26,488 nt of DNA from Planctomycetota bacterium. Lineage in GTDB: Bacteria > Planctomycetota > PUPC01 > DSUN01. The notes below the pieces were generated by a model. It was not told the DNA's origin. It saw nothing but the letters and a program-made list of their open reading frames with translations, and searched no databases. The position numbers were made by a program, and so were the translations under genes. Positions 20,334 to 26,488 of the stretch are shown here, one piece after another. Position 1 is the first letter of the stretch, and every line of letters starts with the position of its first letter. The stretch spans positions 1 through 26,488 of the forward strand of contig DAOOIT010000071.1 in NCBI GenBank assembly GCA_035384565.1, given 5' to 3'.

Positions 20334-21245
20334 GTGAGCGTCATGAGGGCCATCGGCCACACGCCGCTGGTGGAACTGACGAATCTGAACGGCAAGCGCC
20401 CGAACGTGCGCATCCTGGCGAAGCTCGAGGGCAACAACCCCGGCGGCTCGGTGAAGGACCGGCCTGCCTACTTCATGATCAAGGCTGCCGAGGAGTCGGG
20501 CGAGCTGACGCGCGACAAGACGATCCTCGAGCCGACCTCGGGCAACACGGGGATCGCGCTGGCGATGATCGGGGCCGCCAAGGGCTATCGCGTGAAGCTG
20601 TGCATGCCCGAGTGCGTGAGCACCGAACGCCAGCACGTGCTCCAGGCCTTCGGGGCCGAGGTGGTGCTCACGTGCGCCCGCGAGCGCACCGACGGCGCCA
20701 TCCGCCTCGCCCACCGCCTGCTCGCCGAGGACCCCGGCCGCTACTACATGCCCAACCAGTTCGACAACCCGTGGAACATCCGCGCCCACTACGAGACCAC
20801 CGGCCCCGAAATCCTCGAGCAGACGCGCGGCGAGGTGGACGTGGTGGTCGCGGGCATGGGCACCACGGGCACGCTGATGGGCATCAGCCAGTTCCTGCGC
20901 GAGAAGAAGCCGTCGGCCCGCGTCGTGGGCGTCGAGCCGCCCGAGGGCCATTGCATCCAGGGCCTCAAGAACATGAACGAGGCCATCCGCCCGAAGATCT
21001 ACGACGCCGGAATGCTGCACGAGGTGGTGTCGGTGGACGACGGCGAGGCCTATGAGACCACGCGCCTGCTGGCCACGCGAGAGGGCATCTTCGCAGGAAT
21101 GTCCAGCGGCGCGGCCGTGGCGGCGGCGCTCAACCTGGCCAAGACAATGAAGTCGGGCACCATCGTGGCGATCCTGCCCGACCGGGGCGACCGCTACCTC
21201 AGCACCACGCTCTTCCGCTCAATCTGCGCCAAGTGCCCGCCGTGA
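20334..21245 (+). CDS. cysM: Cysteine synthase, CysM-type, PLP-dependent
   Basis: A 303-aa cytoplasmic fold-type II PLP enzyme that makes cysteine from an activated serine and a sulfide or thiosulfate donor. The PLP Lys is Lys41 in NNPGGSVKDRPA; the substrate loop is EPTSGNTGIALAMIGAA; the phosphate-binding loop is GMGTTGTLMGISQFLRE; and SSGAAVAAALN and LPDRGDRYLSTTLF close the chain. The RGDRYLST ending and the length of 303 aa favour CysM over CysK, but the sulfur donor cannot be read from sequence, so the symbol is tentative. The GTG at 20334 has GAGAGGAG nine bases upstream; an ATG three codons later would be too far from it. It starts 15 bases after the 1380-aa gene and is probably co-transcribed. 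Confidence 0.85.
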   Translation: MSVMRAIGHTPLVELTNLNGKRPNVRILAKLEGNNPGGSVKDRPAYFMIKAAEESGELTRDKTILEPTSGNTGIALAMIGAAKGYRVKLCMPECVSTERQHVLQAFGAEVVLTCARERTDGAIRLAHRLLAEDPGRYYMPNQFDNPWNIRAHYETTGPEILEQTRGEVDVVVAGMGTTGTLMGISQFLREKKPSARVVGVEPPEGHCIQGLKNMNEAIRPKIYDAGMLHEVVSVDDGEAYETTRLLATREGIFAGMSSGAAVAAALNLAKTMKSGTIVAILPDRGDRYLSTTLFRSICAKCPP

Positions 21246-21256
21246 GCAGAGCCATT

Positions 21257-21350
21257 GGATGAAGGGATGTCTGGATGGGTGGATGGGCGGCAGGCAAGAG
21301 ATTCTGACAGCCATCCATTCCTCCCACCATCCCTTCCTCCATTCATCCTC
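21257..21350. repeat. Degenerate GGATG/CATCC inverted element F2
   Basis: GGATG units on the left and CATCC units on the right surround a centre with GCAAGAGATTCTGACAGCC. It spans the gap between the convergent cysM and 154-aa genes, and its right edge supplies the minus-strand stop codon (GGA GGA TGA) of the 154-aa gene. Confidence 0.75.
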
Positions 21351-21807
21351 CCGCAAGCCGCAGCAGGCGTTCGAGTGCGGCCGGCTCCAGCCGGTAGCGG
21401 CTGCCGCGGCCGCCGTAGAAGCCGTGCGCGCCGGCCAGGTGAATGCCGAGGGCCGAGAGGAGCAGGGTCTCGCCCGTGGCCGTGTCGGTGAGTTCCACTT
21501 CGCCCTTGGGAAACAGGCCGCAGCCGCCCCAGGGGCACGGGATGCGGCCCATGGCCTCGCGGTGGATGGCGACGAGCCGGTCGCCGAGGTGCACGGGTGT
21601 GCCGAGGCCGGCGCGGGCCTTGTCGAAGACCTCGTGCAGACGCGCCCCGACCTCCTCGCGCGTGAGGCCCAGGGCCGCGACGGCCGAGCGGTCGGCGTCG
21701 AGCACCTCCTCCAGCGGCCGGGGGTCGGGGCCGAGGAAGCCGTCGCGCGAGAGGACGCCGGATTTCATCCGGTCGAGGACGCGCTGGAGCCTGGGGTCGT
21801 GTTTCAT
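21343..21807 (-). CDS. Conserved-looking 154-aa protein of unknown function downstream of nqrF
   Basis: I do not recognise the family. The 154-aa soluble protein has a basic, helical N-terminal half (MKHDPRLQRVLDRMKSGVLS, then a helix around EEVGARLHEVFDKARAGLG). A compact C-terminal half holds PCPWGGCGLFPKGEVELTDTA (Cys91 and Cys96) and LGIHLAGAHGFYGGRGSRYRL. CPWGGC could bind a metal or form a disulfide; this is inference. The ATG at 21807 has AGGGGTGA upstream and follows the G2 element; an ATG 33 codons earlier would translate that element and is rejected. It is last in the nqr group, 95 bases after nqrF, and its stop codon is contributed by F2. Confidence 0.6.
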   Translation of the reverse strand: MKHDPRLQRVLDRMKSGVLSRDGFLGPDPRPLEEVLDADRSAVAALGLTREEVGARLHEVFDKARAGLGTPVHLGDRLVAIHREAMGRIPCPWGGCGLFPKGEVELTDTATGETLLLSALGIHLAGAHGFYGGRGSRYRLEPAALERLLRLAGG

Positions 21808-21824
21808 TGTGGGCTCACCCCTGA

Positions 21825-21909
21825 CACGTGATGCGTGATCCGTGAGAAGACCAGGGCACAGGGGACGACCGTCCCGGTTTCTCACGCAGCACGCCTCACG
21901 GATCACGTG
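21825..21909. repeat. Degenerate CGTGATGCGTGAT inverted element G2
   Basis: The left arm CACGTGATGCGTGATCCGTG and the right arm, whose complement reads CACGTGATCCGTGAGGCGTG, flank a small hairpin GGGACG-AC-CGTCCC. On the minus strand the first bases, ACG TGA, are the last codon and the stop of nqrF. Confidence 0.75.
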
Positions 21910-23012
21910 AACTTGTCGTAGAAGATGCGGTCTTCGGGGATTCCTTTGGCCTTGAGCACTTTGACGGAGGCGTCAATCATGCCGCTCGAGCCGCACAGGT
22001 AGCCCTCCTTGCCCGCGCCGTCCTTCAGGTGGCGCTCGACCACCTGAGTGATCAGCCCCTTCTCGCCCGACCAGCCGTCGTTCTCGGCGCCCGAGAGGGC
22101 GGGCACGAAGCGGAAGCGGGGCAGCGCCTTCTCGAGGTCGCGGAACTCGTCGGTGAGGAACAGGTCGCGCTGCGCCACGGCGCCGAAGAAGTAGGTGCAG
22201 GGGCGCTGGATGCCGTGCTCGCGCATGTGGCGGGCCATGCTCCAGAAGGGCGCCATGCCCGAGCCGCCGGCGATCCACACCATCTCGGCGTCGCTGTCGG
22301 TGAGGCGGAACTCGCCGTAGGGGCCGTTGAGCCGCACCTCGTCGCCCTCCTTGAGCCTCGTGAAGACCCAGGTGGTGCAGATGCCGTTGGGCACGCGGCG
22401 GATGATCAGCTCGATGTGCCCCTGGTCGCTCGGGGGGCTGGAGATGCTGTAGGCGCGGTAGACGGGCTCGGGGTTGTCGCCGTAGGCGGGCGCCTCGAGC
22501 TGCACGTACTGGCCGGGCCTGAACTCGATGGCGGCCGGCTCGACGAGGCGGATGCGCAGCTCCTTGATGTCATGCGTCAGGTCCCGGATCCGCTCGACGA
22601 CGCCGGTGAACTGCTTGACGAGGAAGAGGTGCTCGGGGATGCGGATGGCGAGGTCGTTGCGCACCTTCACCTGGCAACTGATGCGGACGCTGTGCTTGAG
22701 CTCCTCGGGCGTGAGCAGCGTGAGTTCGGTGGGCGCCACGGGCGGCGCGCCGTCGGTGATCGTCACCTTGCAGTAGGCGCATGTGCCGCGCCCGCCGCAG
22801 GCCGAGGGGATGAAGATCTGCTGCTGCATCAGCGTGGCCAGCAGCGGCTTGCCGCCCTGGACCTCGAGCTTCCTGGCCCCCTGGTTGATGTCTATCGTGC
22901 ACGGGCCGTAGTTCGCCAGATACCGCTCGGCGATGAGCAGGATCACCGCCGAAACGAGGCACGTGGCCGCCACAACGCCGGTGGAGATGAGGACAAACCA
23001 GGCTCCGCCCAT
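21903..23012 (-). CDS. nqrF: Na+-translocating NADH:quinone oxidoreductase subunit F
   Basis: A 369-aa subunit that takes electrons from NADH into the Na+-pumping NQR complex. An N-terminal membrane helix (about 5-28) is followed by a plant-type [2Fe-2S] ferredoxin domain with Cys72, Cys78, Cys81 (CGGRGTCAYC) and Cys113. The FAD domain has YRAYSISSPP and GPYGEFRL; the NAD-binding part has IAGGSGMAPFWSMARHM and YLCGSSGMID. Characterised NqrF proteins are near 407 aa, so this one is compact, and it ends YDKFT with the stop inside element G2. The CGxxxM-type motif reads CGSSGM. The ATG at 23012 has AAGG about eight bases upstream. It follows nqrE after an 79-base spacer made of repeat H. Confidence 0.88.
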   Translation of the reverse strand: MGGAWFVLISTGVVAATCLVSAVILLIAERYLANYGPCTIDINQGARKLEVQGGKPLLATLMQQQIFIPSACGGRGTCAYCKVTITDGAPPVAPTELTLLTPEELKHSVRISCQVKVRNDLAIRIPEHLFLVKQFTGVVERIRDLTHDIKELRIRLVEPAAIEFRPGQYVQLEAPAYGDNPEPVYRAYSISSPPSDQGHIELIIRRVPNGICTTWVFTRLKEGDEVRLNGPYGEFRLTDSDAEMVWIAGGSGMAPFWSMARHMREHGIQRPCTYFFGAVAQRDLFLTDEFRDLEKALPRFRFVPALSGAENDGWSGEKGLITQVVERHLKDGAGKEGYLCGSSGMIDASVKVLKAKGIPEDRIFYDKFT

Positions 23013-23020
23013 ATCCGCGA

Positions 23021-23090
23021 CCTTCGACTTTGGACTCTTGGACTTTCGACTTTCGACTTTTGACTTTCGACTTTCGACTTCCGACTCTCG
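23021..23090. repeat. Degenerate 7-bp tandem repeat H (GACTTTC) between nqrE and nqrF
   Basis: About nine imperfect units of GACTTTC in one orientation (for example GACTTTCGACTTTCGAC), with TTGG and TTTT variants. No inverted arm is visible. It starts directly after the TAG of nqrE and stops nine bases before the nqrF ATG. Confidence 0.75.
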
Positions 23091-23091
23091 G

Positions 23092-23688
23092 CTACGGCTG
23101 CACCATGCCGCTGAAGCCCACGAAGCCCAGGGCGATGATGCCCGCGATGATGAGCGTGATGCCCGGCCCTTCGAGGGCGGCGGGGATTTGCGCGTTCTTG
23201 AGCCGCTCGCGGATGCCGGCCATAAGCACGATGGCGAGCATCCAGCCGAAGCCCGAGCCGAAGCCGAACACCAGCCCCTCGGCCACGCCGTAGTTGCGGT
23301 TGGTCATGAACAGGGCCGCGCCCAGCACTGCGCAGTTCACGGTGATCAGGGGCAGGAAGATGCCGAGGGCGTAGTAGAGGCCCAGGCTCACCCGCTCGAT
23401 GAGCATTTCGAGGAACTGCACGAAGGCGGCGATGACGACGATGAAGAGGATGAGCTGGAGGCTCTCGAGGCCGTAGGGCTTGAGCACCCCCACGTAGAGC
23501 GCCGCGTTGATGCCGCAGGTGAGCGTGGTGACGAAGGTGACGGCGAGGCCCAGGCCCACCGAGGCCTTCATCTGGCGGCTGATGGCGAGGAACGAGCACA
23601 TGCCCAGGAAGCGCGTGAGGAGGATGTTGTCGGTCAGCGCGGCGGAGACCAGGATGGTGAGGAGGTGCGCGGCGGAGTGTTCGGTCAC
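23092..23688 (-). CDS. nqrE: Na+-translocating NADH:quinone oxidoreductase subunit E
   Basis: A 198-aa membrane protein with six hydrophobic helices, the length usual for NqrE. FLGMCSFLAIS (Cys31) and GIFLPLITVNCAVLGAALF (Cys119) carry the half-helix cysteines that, with the pair in NqrD, hold the intramembrane iron centre. The paralogue RnfA is similar, but the neighbouring NqrF and the GKEVFGG motif of subunit B point to NQR. The start is the GTG at 23688, overlapping the nqrD stop by four bases (GTGA), with AGGAGG seven bases upstream. The frame remains open further upstream only as nqrD shadow. Confidence 0.88.
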   Translation of the reverse strand: MTEHSAAHLLTILVSAALTDNILLTRFLGMCSFLAISRQMKASVGLGLAVTFVTTLTCGINAALYVGVLKPYGLESLQLILFIVVIAAFVQFLEMLIERVSLGLYYALGIFLPLITVNCAVLGAALFMTNRNYGVAEGLVFGFGSGFGWMLAIVLMAGIRERLKNAQIPAALEGPGITLIIAGIIALGFVGFSGMVQP

Positions 23689-24329
23689 TTCTTCGCCTCC
23701 TTGGCCTTGCGGGCGGCGTCGAGGCGCAGAGCGTGCGCGCGCGCTGCCCACACCATCAGGGCCAGCACGAAGAATGCGCCCGGCGGCATCACCATGATCG
23801 TCCACGACTGCCACCACACGGCGCGGCCCGGCAGCGCCACGCCGAACACGCTGCCGAAGCCGAGCACCTCGCGGAGGAGCGCCACCGTCATCAGGATGCC
23901 CGAGTAGCCCAGGCCCGCCCCGATGCCGTCGAGCAGCGACGGCAGCACGGGGTTCTTGGACGCGAACGCCTCGGCCCGGCCCATGATGATGCAGTTGGTG
24001 ATGATCAGCCCCACGTAGGGCCCGATGACCCGGTGAATGTCGGGGAACTGCGCGCGGAACACAATGTCCACCACGATCACGTAGACCGCCGCCAGCAGCA
24101 CCTGGACGATCATGCGGACGCGCTGGGGCGTGTAGCGGCGCAGCGCGCTGACGGTCAGGCTCGTCATGGCCGTGGCCCACACGAGGCCGAGGCACATCAG
24201 GAGCGTGTTGAACATCAGGTTGGTGACGGCCAGCGACGAGCAGATCCCCAGCACCTGGCGGAAGATGGGGTTGTCGTCCCACAGCTCCGTCACGAACGCC
24301 TTCTTCGCCTGTGCAACCGTCGAAGCCAT
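23685..24329 (-). CDS. nqrD: Na+-translocating NADH:quinone oxidoreductase subunit D
   Basis: A 214-aa membrane protein with six predicted helices. Family blocks are NPIFRQVLGICSSLAVT (Cys30) and GPYVGLIITNCIIMGRAEAFA (Cys113), the second cysteine pair of the NqrD/NqrE iron site. The charged C-terminus is RKAKEAKK. The ATG at 24329 has GAGAGG about eleven bases upstream. It is separated from nqrC by the F3 element rather than overlapping it, whereas it overlaps nqrE. Confidence 0.88.
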   Translation of the reverse strand: MASTVAQAKKAFVTELWDDNPIFRQVLGICSSLAVTNLMFNTLLMCLGLVWATAMTSLTVSALRRYTPQRVRMIVQVLLAAVYVIVVDIVFRAQFPDIHRVIGPYVGLIITNCIIMGRAEAFASKNPVLPSLLDGIGAGLGYSGILMTVALLREVLGFGSVFGVALPGRAVWWQSWTIMVMPPGAFFVLALMVWAARAHALRLDAARKAKEAKK

Positions 24330-24353
24330 TGAAGGGCTGCCTCTCGATCGTCA

Positions 24354-24451
24354 CGAGGATGAATGGATGGGTGGATGAATGAATGATGGAGGAAGAACAG
24401 GCCAGGCCGCTCTTGCATTCATCCCGTCATCCATTCCTCCACCCATCCTCG
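24354..24451. repeat. Degenerate GGATG/CATCC inverted element F3 between nqrC and nqrD
   Basis: CGAGGATGAATGGATGGGTG on the left faces CATCCATTCCTCCACCCATC on the right, around AGGCCAGGCCGCTCTTGC. Read on the minus strand it begins seven bases after the nqrC stop and ends about 25 bases before the nqrD ATG. Confidence 0.75.
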
Positions 24452-24458
24452 TTTCTCT

Positions 24459-25136
24459 TCATTCCCGTGCGCGCGCCATCGCCCGATGGAACTGCCGCAG
24501 ATTCTCGTCCAGGAAGCGGCCCACGGCGAGCGACGTCTGCGTCGCGCCCGTGATCGCATCCACGTAGCGGCCGGCGCGCGGGTCGCTCGGGCCCGCCGGC
24601 GCGCCGCCGCCGACGTAGAGGAACTTGGCCCCCGCGGCCGGCGGCGCGACGTTCAGGCCCTTGAACTGGTCCTGGAACTCCTTCTCCATGATGCGGCCGC
24701 CGAGGCCGGGGGTTTCGGCCTGGTCGAGGAACACGAGGCCCGTGACCCGGCGGAGGTCGGGCGTGAGGGCCACGAGGCCCGTGATCCGCGCCCAGAAGCC
24801 TGTGCCCGCGAAGCGAAAGGCTCTCGCCTCCACGCTCCCCCCGGGCGCGGCCCGCACGCGAAACACGTCGAACGCCCGCCCCGTCTCGGGGTCGCGGACC
24901 GCCGTCCCGCGCTCCACCCGCTGCCGCGCGACGGCCGCGATCTCGGCGGGACTCATCGCCGCCACGTCGCCGAGGCCGAACACGCTCACCAGCGCCCTCT
25001 CCTCGCGGAGCGCCTCGTTCTGGCGCACCTTGGCCGCGGTGGCCACCTGGAGCGAGGTGATCGCCGCCGTGAGCACCACCGAGATGGCCGTCGTGAAGCC
25101 GAGGACGTAGAGCGGGCTGTTCACGTTGAGCTTCAT
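24459..25136 (-). CDS. nqrC: Na+-translocating NADH:quinone oxidoreductase subunit C (FMN-binding)
   Basis: A 225-aa protein with one N-terminal membrane helix (about 8-30) and an extracytoplasmic FMN-binding domain. AITGATQTS (Thr199) is the (S/T)GAT motif where FlavinyIation by ApbE attaches FMN to Thr; ETPGLGGRI is the other conserved block. No apbE gene is in the window. The ATG at 25136 overlaps the nqrB stop (ATGA) and has GAGG seven bases upstream; the longer open frame upstream is nqrB shadow. It lacks the C-terminal extension of some RnfG proteins. Confidence 0.88.
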   Translation of the reverse strand: MKLNVNSPLYVLGFTTAISVVLTAAITSLQVATAAKVRQNEALREERALVSVFGLGDVAAMSPAEIAAVARQRVERGTAVRDPETGRAFDVFRVRAAPGGSVEARAFRFAGTGFWARITGLVALTPDLRRVTGLVFLDQAETPGLGGRIMEKEFQDQFKGLNVAPPAAGAKFLYVGGGAPAGPSDPRAGRYVDAITGATQTSLAVGRFLDENLRQFHRAMARARE

Positions 25137-26245
25137 GCCACGGCCTCGCTCTTCTTCGGCTTCTTGCGGTCGCGCCAGGCCGCGACGGCCATGTCGAGCG
25201 ACGGCCCCACCGTGTTGCCCAGGAGAATGGAGAACGAGACCGACCCCGGGAACTGGCCGAGCCAGCGGAACAGGATGATCGCCACGCCGATGAAGAGGCC
25301 ATAGAGCCACATGGCCCCCGGCCGGCGCGGCGCCGACACCGGCTCGGTGACCATGAACACGCAGCCGTAGAGCAGCGAGGCCGAGAACAGCGAGAAGGGC
25401 AGCGACGGCACGCGCGACACCCCGAGCACGTGGTGGAGCAGCGCGACCATGGCCGAGGCGGCGAGAATCGGGCTGAGCATGAGCCGCCAGTTGGCCGTCT
25501 TCGTCACCAGCAGGTAGAGGCCGGCGAGGAGGATCAGCGGCTCGCACACCTCGCCGATGCTGCCGGCCGCCAGCACCTTCTCGGCCGCGCCCGCCGGGAA
25601 CGTGCCGCCGATCGAGCCCAGCACGAGATCGAGCAACGGCGGCTCGTAGCCGAAGTCGCGCAGCGCGATGACCGGCGTGGCCGCCGTCACCGCGTCGAGC
25701 CCGGTCTTCGCCGCGGCCCCCAGCCACTGGGGCGCCTGGGCGAGCGTGTGGAACGCCCAGTGGCCGAAGCCGCCCGGCCAGCCGCGGAAGGCCGGCACGA
25801 AGCTGCCCGTCATGGCAATGGGGAATGCGACGTAGACGAACGCCCGCCCGACAATGGCCGGGTTGGCGAAGTTCCGCCCGAAGCCGCCGAACACCTCCTT
25901 GCCGAACAGCACGCCCACCACGATGCCCACGGCGGCCATCCAGAACGGCATCGTGGGCGGCAGCGAGAGCGTGTAGAGCGCGATGGTCACGAAGTTGGCC
26001 GTCGTGAGCGGCGCGCCGCGCCGCGCGGCCATCAGCCACTCGGTCGCCAGCCCCGCCGCCGTGCACACGGCCAGCAGGGCCAGCACGCGCCAGCCGAAGA
26101 GGTAGATGCCCGCGATCGCCAGGGGCGCGAGCGCGTAGAGCATCCGCAACATCTGCGGCTGCTTGAGGAATCGCTTCTGCGGCTTCCCGGCCGCCGGCTT
26201 CCGCGAGCCCGGCAGAGCACCGGCCTTCTGCTCACTCATAGCCAT
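25133..26245 (-). CDS. nqrB: Na+-translocating NADH:quinone oxidoreductase subunit B (FMN-binding, membrane)
   Basis: A 370-aa membrane subunit with about ten helices. GKEVFGGFGRNFANPAIVGRA matches NqrB better than RnfD. DAVTAATP places the FMN-bearing Thr at residue 190, GGTFPAGAAEKVL and FMVTEPVSAPRRPGAMWLYG are further family blocks. The N-terminus is shorter than in Vibrio NqrB (about 410 aa), near RnfD size. Two ATGs are possible: 26245, and 26239 two codons later. A candidate promoter predicts transcription from about 26241, which would favour 26239 with an almost leaderless message. Upstream to the window edge (26246-26488) there is no gene, so nqrA is not adjacent. Confidence 0.85.
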   Translation of the reverse strand: MAMSEQKAGALPGSRKPAAGKPQKRFLKQPQMLRMLYALAPLAIAGIYLFGWRVLALLAVCTAAGLATEWLMAARRGAPLTTANFVTIALYTLSLPPTMPFWMAAVGIVVGVLFGKEVFGGFGRNFANPAIVGRAFVYVAFPIAMTGSFVPAFRGWPGGFGHWAFHTLAQAPQWLGAAAKTGLDAVTAATPVIALRDFGYEPPLLDLVLGSIGGTFPAGAAEKVLAAGSIGEVCEPLILLAGLYLLVTKTANWRLMLSPILAASAMVALLHHVLGVSRVPSLPFSLFSASLLYGCVFMVTEPVSAPRRPGAMWLYGLFIGVAIILFRWLGQFPGSVSFSILLGNTVGPSLDMAVAAWRDRKKPKKSEAVA

Positions 26246-26247
26246 GT

Positions 26248-26275
26248 ACTATACACATTCCTCGCGCTCTGTCCA
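26248..26275 (-). promoter_or_regulatory. Candidate sigma70 promoter directly in front of nqrB
   Basis: On the minus strand TGGACA (26275-26270) and TATAGT (26253-26248) are 16 bases apart. The -10 ends only two bases before the first ATG, so initiation about seven bases on would fall at or just before the second ATG. The stretch 26246-26358 holds nothing else that I can support. Confidence 0.45.
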
Positions 26276-26358
26276 GAGGGGGAGGGCGTTCGAGAGCATG
26301 GCCCCAGCCCTGGTCCCCTTCGCCGGGGCGGCATCCAGGCCCTGCCTGCGCCTCGCCT

Positions 26359-26390
26359 TACCCTCCCGAACGTGTTGGAACGTTCGGGAG
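26359..26390. repeat. Palindromic element B2 upstream of nqrB
   Basis: It opens TACCCTCCCGAA like B1. The stem is CTCCCGAACGT/ACGTTCGGGAG, 11 bp, with the loop GTTGGA. Relative to B1, the inner stem bases differ but pair in both copies. Confidence 0.6.
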
Positions 26391-26406
26391 AGGGGGGCTC
26401 TCATGC

Positions 26407-26472
26407 TGTGGGCGGGGCCTCCGCGCCCCGCGGCCTGCCGCCTCCTCGCGGGGGACAGAGCCCCCGCCCACA
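26407..26472. repeat. Palindromic element A4, intergenic copy at the right edge
   Basis: It opens TGTGGGC and closes GCCCACA (66 bp). The left hairpin GGGGC/GCCCC is as in A2; the right hairpin is GCGGGGG/CCCCCGC, again with changes on both sides of the stem. It shows that family A is not restricted to coding DNA. The ORF on the minus strand across it is Arg-rich and not credible. Confidence 0.7.
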
Positions 26473-26488
26473 GGGACCGTAGCCGCAA

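Noticed and set aside
17739..21020. A 1093-aa open frame on the minus strand
   Set aside because: It lies antisense to the 1380-aa gene and cysM and is made of His/Val/Ala/Gly/Arg shadow sequence with no domain motifs. Long antisense frames are expected at this GC content.
23689..24354. 420-aa version of nqrE
   Set aside because: The extra residues are nqrD shadow; the GTG at 23688 with AGGAGG gives exactly 198 residues.
21254..24451. CRISPR-like arrays at the tandem-repeat stretches
   Set aside because: The units are 4-10 bp, imperfect and without spacers of constant size, and no cas genes are present.
25137..26066. 535-aa version of nqrC
   Set aside because: The first 310 residues are out-of-frame nqrB sequence; the ATGA overlap at 25136 and the 225-aa family length fit the short form.
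21903..26245. Rnf complex instead of NQR
   Set aside because: An NqrF with ferredoxin, FAD and NAD domains is present, RnfB and RnfC are absent, and subunit B has the NqrB-type GKEVFGG..NPA..GRAF block.
5833..26472. Insertion sequences
   Set aside because: No transposase-like ORF and no terminal repeats around a coding core; the palindromic elements are all under about 110 bp.
26249..26488. 79-aa minus-strand ORF upstream of nqrB
   Set aside because: It runs through palindromes A4 and B2 and the nqrB promoter, and has an Arg-rich shadow composition.

Overview
The window is 26.5 kb of very GC-rich bacterial DNA with no RNA genes and no recognisable transposase, integrase or CRISPR array. The gene content suggests a member of the PVC group or a neighbouring candidate phylum (Planctomycetota, Lentisphaerota or similar): a large secreted protein related to hydrazine synthase alpha that is fused to a sulfatase-modifying-factor domain, several six-hairpin glycosidases, a heparinase-like lyase, a PQQ-type propeller protein and a Na+-NQR operon. 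This placement is inferred from family content only.

Layout. (i) 1-9275 is a carbohydrate region: the open 3' end of an unknown ORF, a TIM-barrel sugar isomerase/epimerase (-), a secreted heparinase II/III-like protein (+), a translationally coupled GH78-like rhamnosidase and HAD hydrolase (-), and a second six-hairpin glycosidase (+). (ii) 9463-16015 is a minus-strand set of three: a membrane-anchored PQQ propeller protein, a phosphotransferase built like rifampin phosphotransferase (ATP-grasp, middle domain, phosphohistidine domain), and a small Oxa1/EMC3(DUF106)-like membrane protein. (iii) 16176-21245 (+) holds a 1380-aa secreted protein (GATase-like, propeller, two CxxCH haem sites, FGE-like domain) followed by a CysM-type cysteine synthase. 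(iv) 21343-26245 (-) is nqrB-C-D-E-F plus an unknown 154-aa gene. nqrA is not next to nqrB.

The most notable content is not a gene. At least eight families of short palindromic or degenerate-tandem elements occur. Families A, C, D and E lie in frame inside five protein-coding genes, where they encode extra peptide loops, and the stems of A, B and D differ between copies with pairing retained. Families F, G and H fill the spacers between non-overlapping tandem minus-strand genes and often supply the stop codon of the upstream gene. A cluster of three long perfect or near-perfect hairpins fills the convergent gap at 3088-3278. Together they resemble the coding-region palindromes known from Rickettsia (RPEs) and intergenic REP/BIME elements, but in an unrelated sequence setting.

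Starts were chosen from Shine-Dalgarno motifs, 4-bp stop/start overlaps and family lengths. Several candidate sigma70-type promoters are given. No gene-free stretch exceeds 300 bases; the gaps at 1-278 and 26246-26488 are described under the features inside them.
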